DNA of 64,000 nt, taken from positions 186,001 to 250,000 of the forward strand of contig CANQSB010000002.1 of NCBI GenBank assembly GCA_947626435.1. The letters run 5' to 3'. The position numbers and the translations under genes were made by a program. The stretch is from an uncultured Lachnospiraceae bacterium. Lineage in GTDB: Bacteria; Bacillota; Clostridia; Lachnospirales; Lachnospiraceae. Position 1 is the stretch's first letter. Each line of letters starts with the position of its first letter. Below are positions 62,824-64,000 of the stretch, in pieces. The notes below the pieces were generated by a model. The model was not told where the DNA came from. It saw only the letters and a program-made list of their open reading frames with translations, and searched no databases.

Positions 62824-63771
62824 ATGGACAGAGTGCGCAGGATGCTTGGCTGTGATTCGCGGGAGGCTTTGCCTTACACTGGTAAAAACGTGTATGTAGG
62901 GGTATTGGACAGCGGTGTGGCAGCGCACCCTGACCTGCGCGGGCGGATAGCTGCGTTTAGGGATTTTACGGGCGCAAGGAGATACAGGGGTGACGCGTAT
63001 TATGATGACAATGGGCATGGTACGCATGTGTGCGGCATATTGGCGGGAAACGGCGCGGCGTCGCGTGGCAGGTACCGCGGTATAGCGTATGAGAGTATCC
63101 TTATCTGCGGCAAGGTGCTTGACAAAAAAGGCGCGGGGAGCCTGAAAAATCTCATACGGGGTCTGGAGTGGATTTTGGAGATGTGTGACCGATATCCGAT
63201 AAGGGTGCTTAATATTTCTATAGAGATGGAATCGGAGGAAAATCTGAATAAGGAGGAGCTGCTTTTATTAAAGCGGTATTTCGGACTGCTGTGGGAGCGG
63301 GGAATCGTGATAGTTGCCGCGGCGGGGAACAAAGGACCTAATCCTATGACGCTTTCGCCGATTGGAGAGTGTGGGACTTGTATTTGCGTGGGGTGCCATG
63401 ATGGGGAGTATAGGAGTGCGGGTGGGAAGCTGTGCAGTGAATATTCGGGGAGGGGACCGGGGAAAAGAGATATTATGACTGAAATAGTCAATCCTCTTAA
63501 AAAGCCAGATATAGTTGCGCCGGGGACTGATATTGTTTCGTGTAATTATAGGTATAATATTATGCCGTATGTGGCTAAGAGTGGGACGTCTATGTCGGCG
63601 CCGATAGTGAGTGGGGCTTGTGCTTTGTGTTTGCAGAAGTATCCGGGGATTTCAAATGCGCAGTTGAGGAGGATGATGCTTAATACGGCGAAGGATTTGG
63701 GGGAGAGCTGGAGTGCGCAGGGGGCGGGGATGATACAGATTGATGAGATGTTGTTTGTGCCGTTTCGGTGA
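62824..63771 (+). CDS. Intracellular-type subtilisin-like serine protease (S8)
   Basis: 315 aa, no signal peptide. Complete catalytic set: Asp29 in VGVLDSGV, His65 in NGHGTHVCG, oxyanion Asn169 in AAAGNKG and Ser256 in SGTSMSAP. Relatives are the intracellular serine proteases of Bacillus, kept inactive by a short N-terminal extension; here about 20 residues precede the core (RMLGCDSREALPYTG). Start at 62824, seven bases after GGGGGA; an ATG 21 bases earlier has no site. Stand-alone gene. Palindromic element copy 4 follows. Confidence 0.92.
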   Translation: MDRVRRMLGCDSREALPYTGKNVYVGVLDSGVAAHPDLRGRIAAFRDFTGARRYRGDAYYDDNGHGTHVCGILAGNGAASRGRYRGIAYESILICGKVLDKKGAGSLKNLIRGLEWILEMCDRYPIRVLNISIEMESEENLNKEELLLLKRYFGLLWERGIVIVAAAGNKGPNPMTLSPIGECGTCICVGCHDGEYRSAGGKLCSEYSGRGPGKRDIMTEIVNPLKKPDIVAPGTDIVSCNYRYNIMPYVAKSGTSMSAPIVSGACALCLQKYPGISNAQLRRMMLNTAKDLGESWSAQGAGMIQIDEMLFVPFR

Positions 63772-63801
63772 TGGGTTAGAAATGGTTGGGTGGTAGAGTC
63801 C

Positions 63802-63968
63802 GCCCGAGCGTGGGCATATACCCACTGCGGACATCGCTTGCGCTCAGTGGAAAGCGTAGCGGACACTAAGCTCAATGATGCTGTAAAAGGAGCTACGCTT
63901 TTGCAGCTTATTTCGCTAAGTGCCGACGCTTTCCAAGGCCCTTAGTGGGTATATGCCCACGCTCGGGC
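63802..63968 (+). repeat. Palindromic intergenic element, copy 4 (167 bp)
   Basis: Perfect 25-bp arms at 63802-63826 and 63944-63968, each GCCCGAGCGTGGG then CATATACCCACT. Interior stems are TGGAAAGCG/CGCTTTCCA (perfect), GGACAC facing GTGCC, and apical GCTGTAAAAG with CTTTTGCAGC (one position would be a G-U pair in RNA). Same orientation as copy 1. Nothing else is seen from 63772 to the window end. Confidence 0.95.
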
Positions 63969-64000
63969 TACTTTGTCGGCTTGGACTTGGGTATATGCCT

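Noticed and set aside
1..64000. tRNA, rRNA, prophage and IS elements
   Set aside because: Looked for tRNA-like cloverleaf ends, rRNA words, transposase and integrase motifs; none were convincing. The Rpn-type protein is a nuclease relative, not evidence of an insertion sequence by itself.

Overview
The window reads as a chromosomal segment of an anaerobic, moderately low-GC Gram-positive bacterium of the class Clostridia, most likely a gut-type Lachnospiraceae. Supporting points are the strong AGGAGG ribosome sites, class B sortases with BspA-type leucine-rich-repeat surface proteins, a CZB-domain chemoreceptor, QueH, a TspO homologue, a CBS/DRTGG-type manganese pyrophosphatase, and solute-binding lipoproteins with typical Gram-positive lipoboxes. 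I see no phage, no IS transposase, no rRNA or tRNA gene and no CRISPR array. Species assignment is not possible from reading alone.

Layout. 1-7.3 kb: small hypothetical gene, Mn-type inorganic diphosphatase, a 75-residue conserved hypothetical, then carA-carB. 7.5-12.6 kb: solitary AbiEi-type antitoxin, queH, a TylF-type methyltransferase, a small HTH regulator and a cytoplasmic GH13 neopullulanase. 12.7-19.9 kb: polytopic membrane protein, a soluble CZB chemoreceptor, and a transmembrane chemoreceptor coupled to a sugar-type binding lipoprotein. 20-28 kb: low-molecular-weight phosphatase, tspO, tyrA, a divergent EF-G paralogue, a two-component system and a RelB/YoeB toxin-antitoxin pair. 28-36 kb: a large binding lipoprotein with an N-terminal propeller-like region, a small lipoprotein, two sugar-type ABC permeases without an ATPase, and a membrane-fusion protein. 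35.6-41 kb: Uma2-type nuclease, a split HipA-like kinase pair, leuS and a LeuRS-derived paralogue. 41-58 kb: cell-surface island with two class B sortases, two sortase substrates ending in TPxTGD signals (one of 1895 residues), two more BspA-type proteins and an SH3 protein, interrupted by a minus-strand cluster of small proteins (one Cys/Gly-rich) and an Rpn-type nuclease. 58.4-62.5 kb: MacB-like ABC operon with a large extracytoplasmic middle subunit. 62.5-64 kb: small hypothetical and an intracellular-type subtilase.

Most striking observation. Four copies of a ~150-167 bp nested palindrome (2475-2640, 37448-37613, 58108-58256, 63802-63968) lie in intergenic gaps, two in each orientation. 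The interior is conserved, yet the 25-bp terminal arms differ between copies while remaining self-complementary within each copy. Interior stems also show compensatory changes. This is the signature of selection on, or templated maintenance of, a folded nucleic acid. A second, unrelated palindromic family sits twice in one gap at 30.8-31.1 kb, again with covarying stems.

The surface island looks like one functional unit: sortases, their probable substrates and accessory LRR/SH3 proteins are mostly on one strand with very short gaps. The two sorting signals share the sequence LDSTPxTGD, which suggests the specificity of the local sortases. All functional calls rest on motif recognition by eye; no database search was run.
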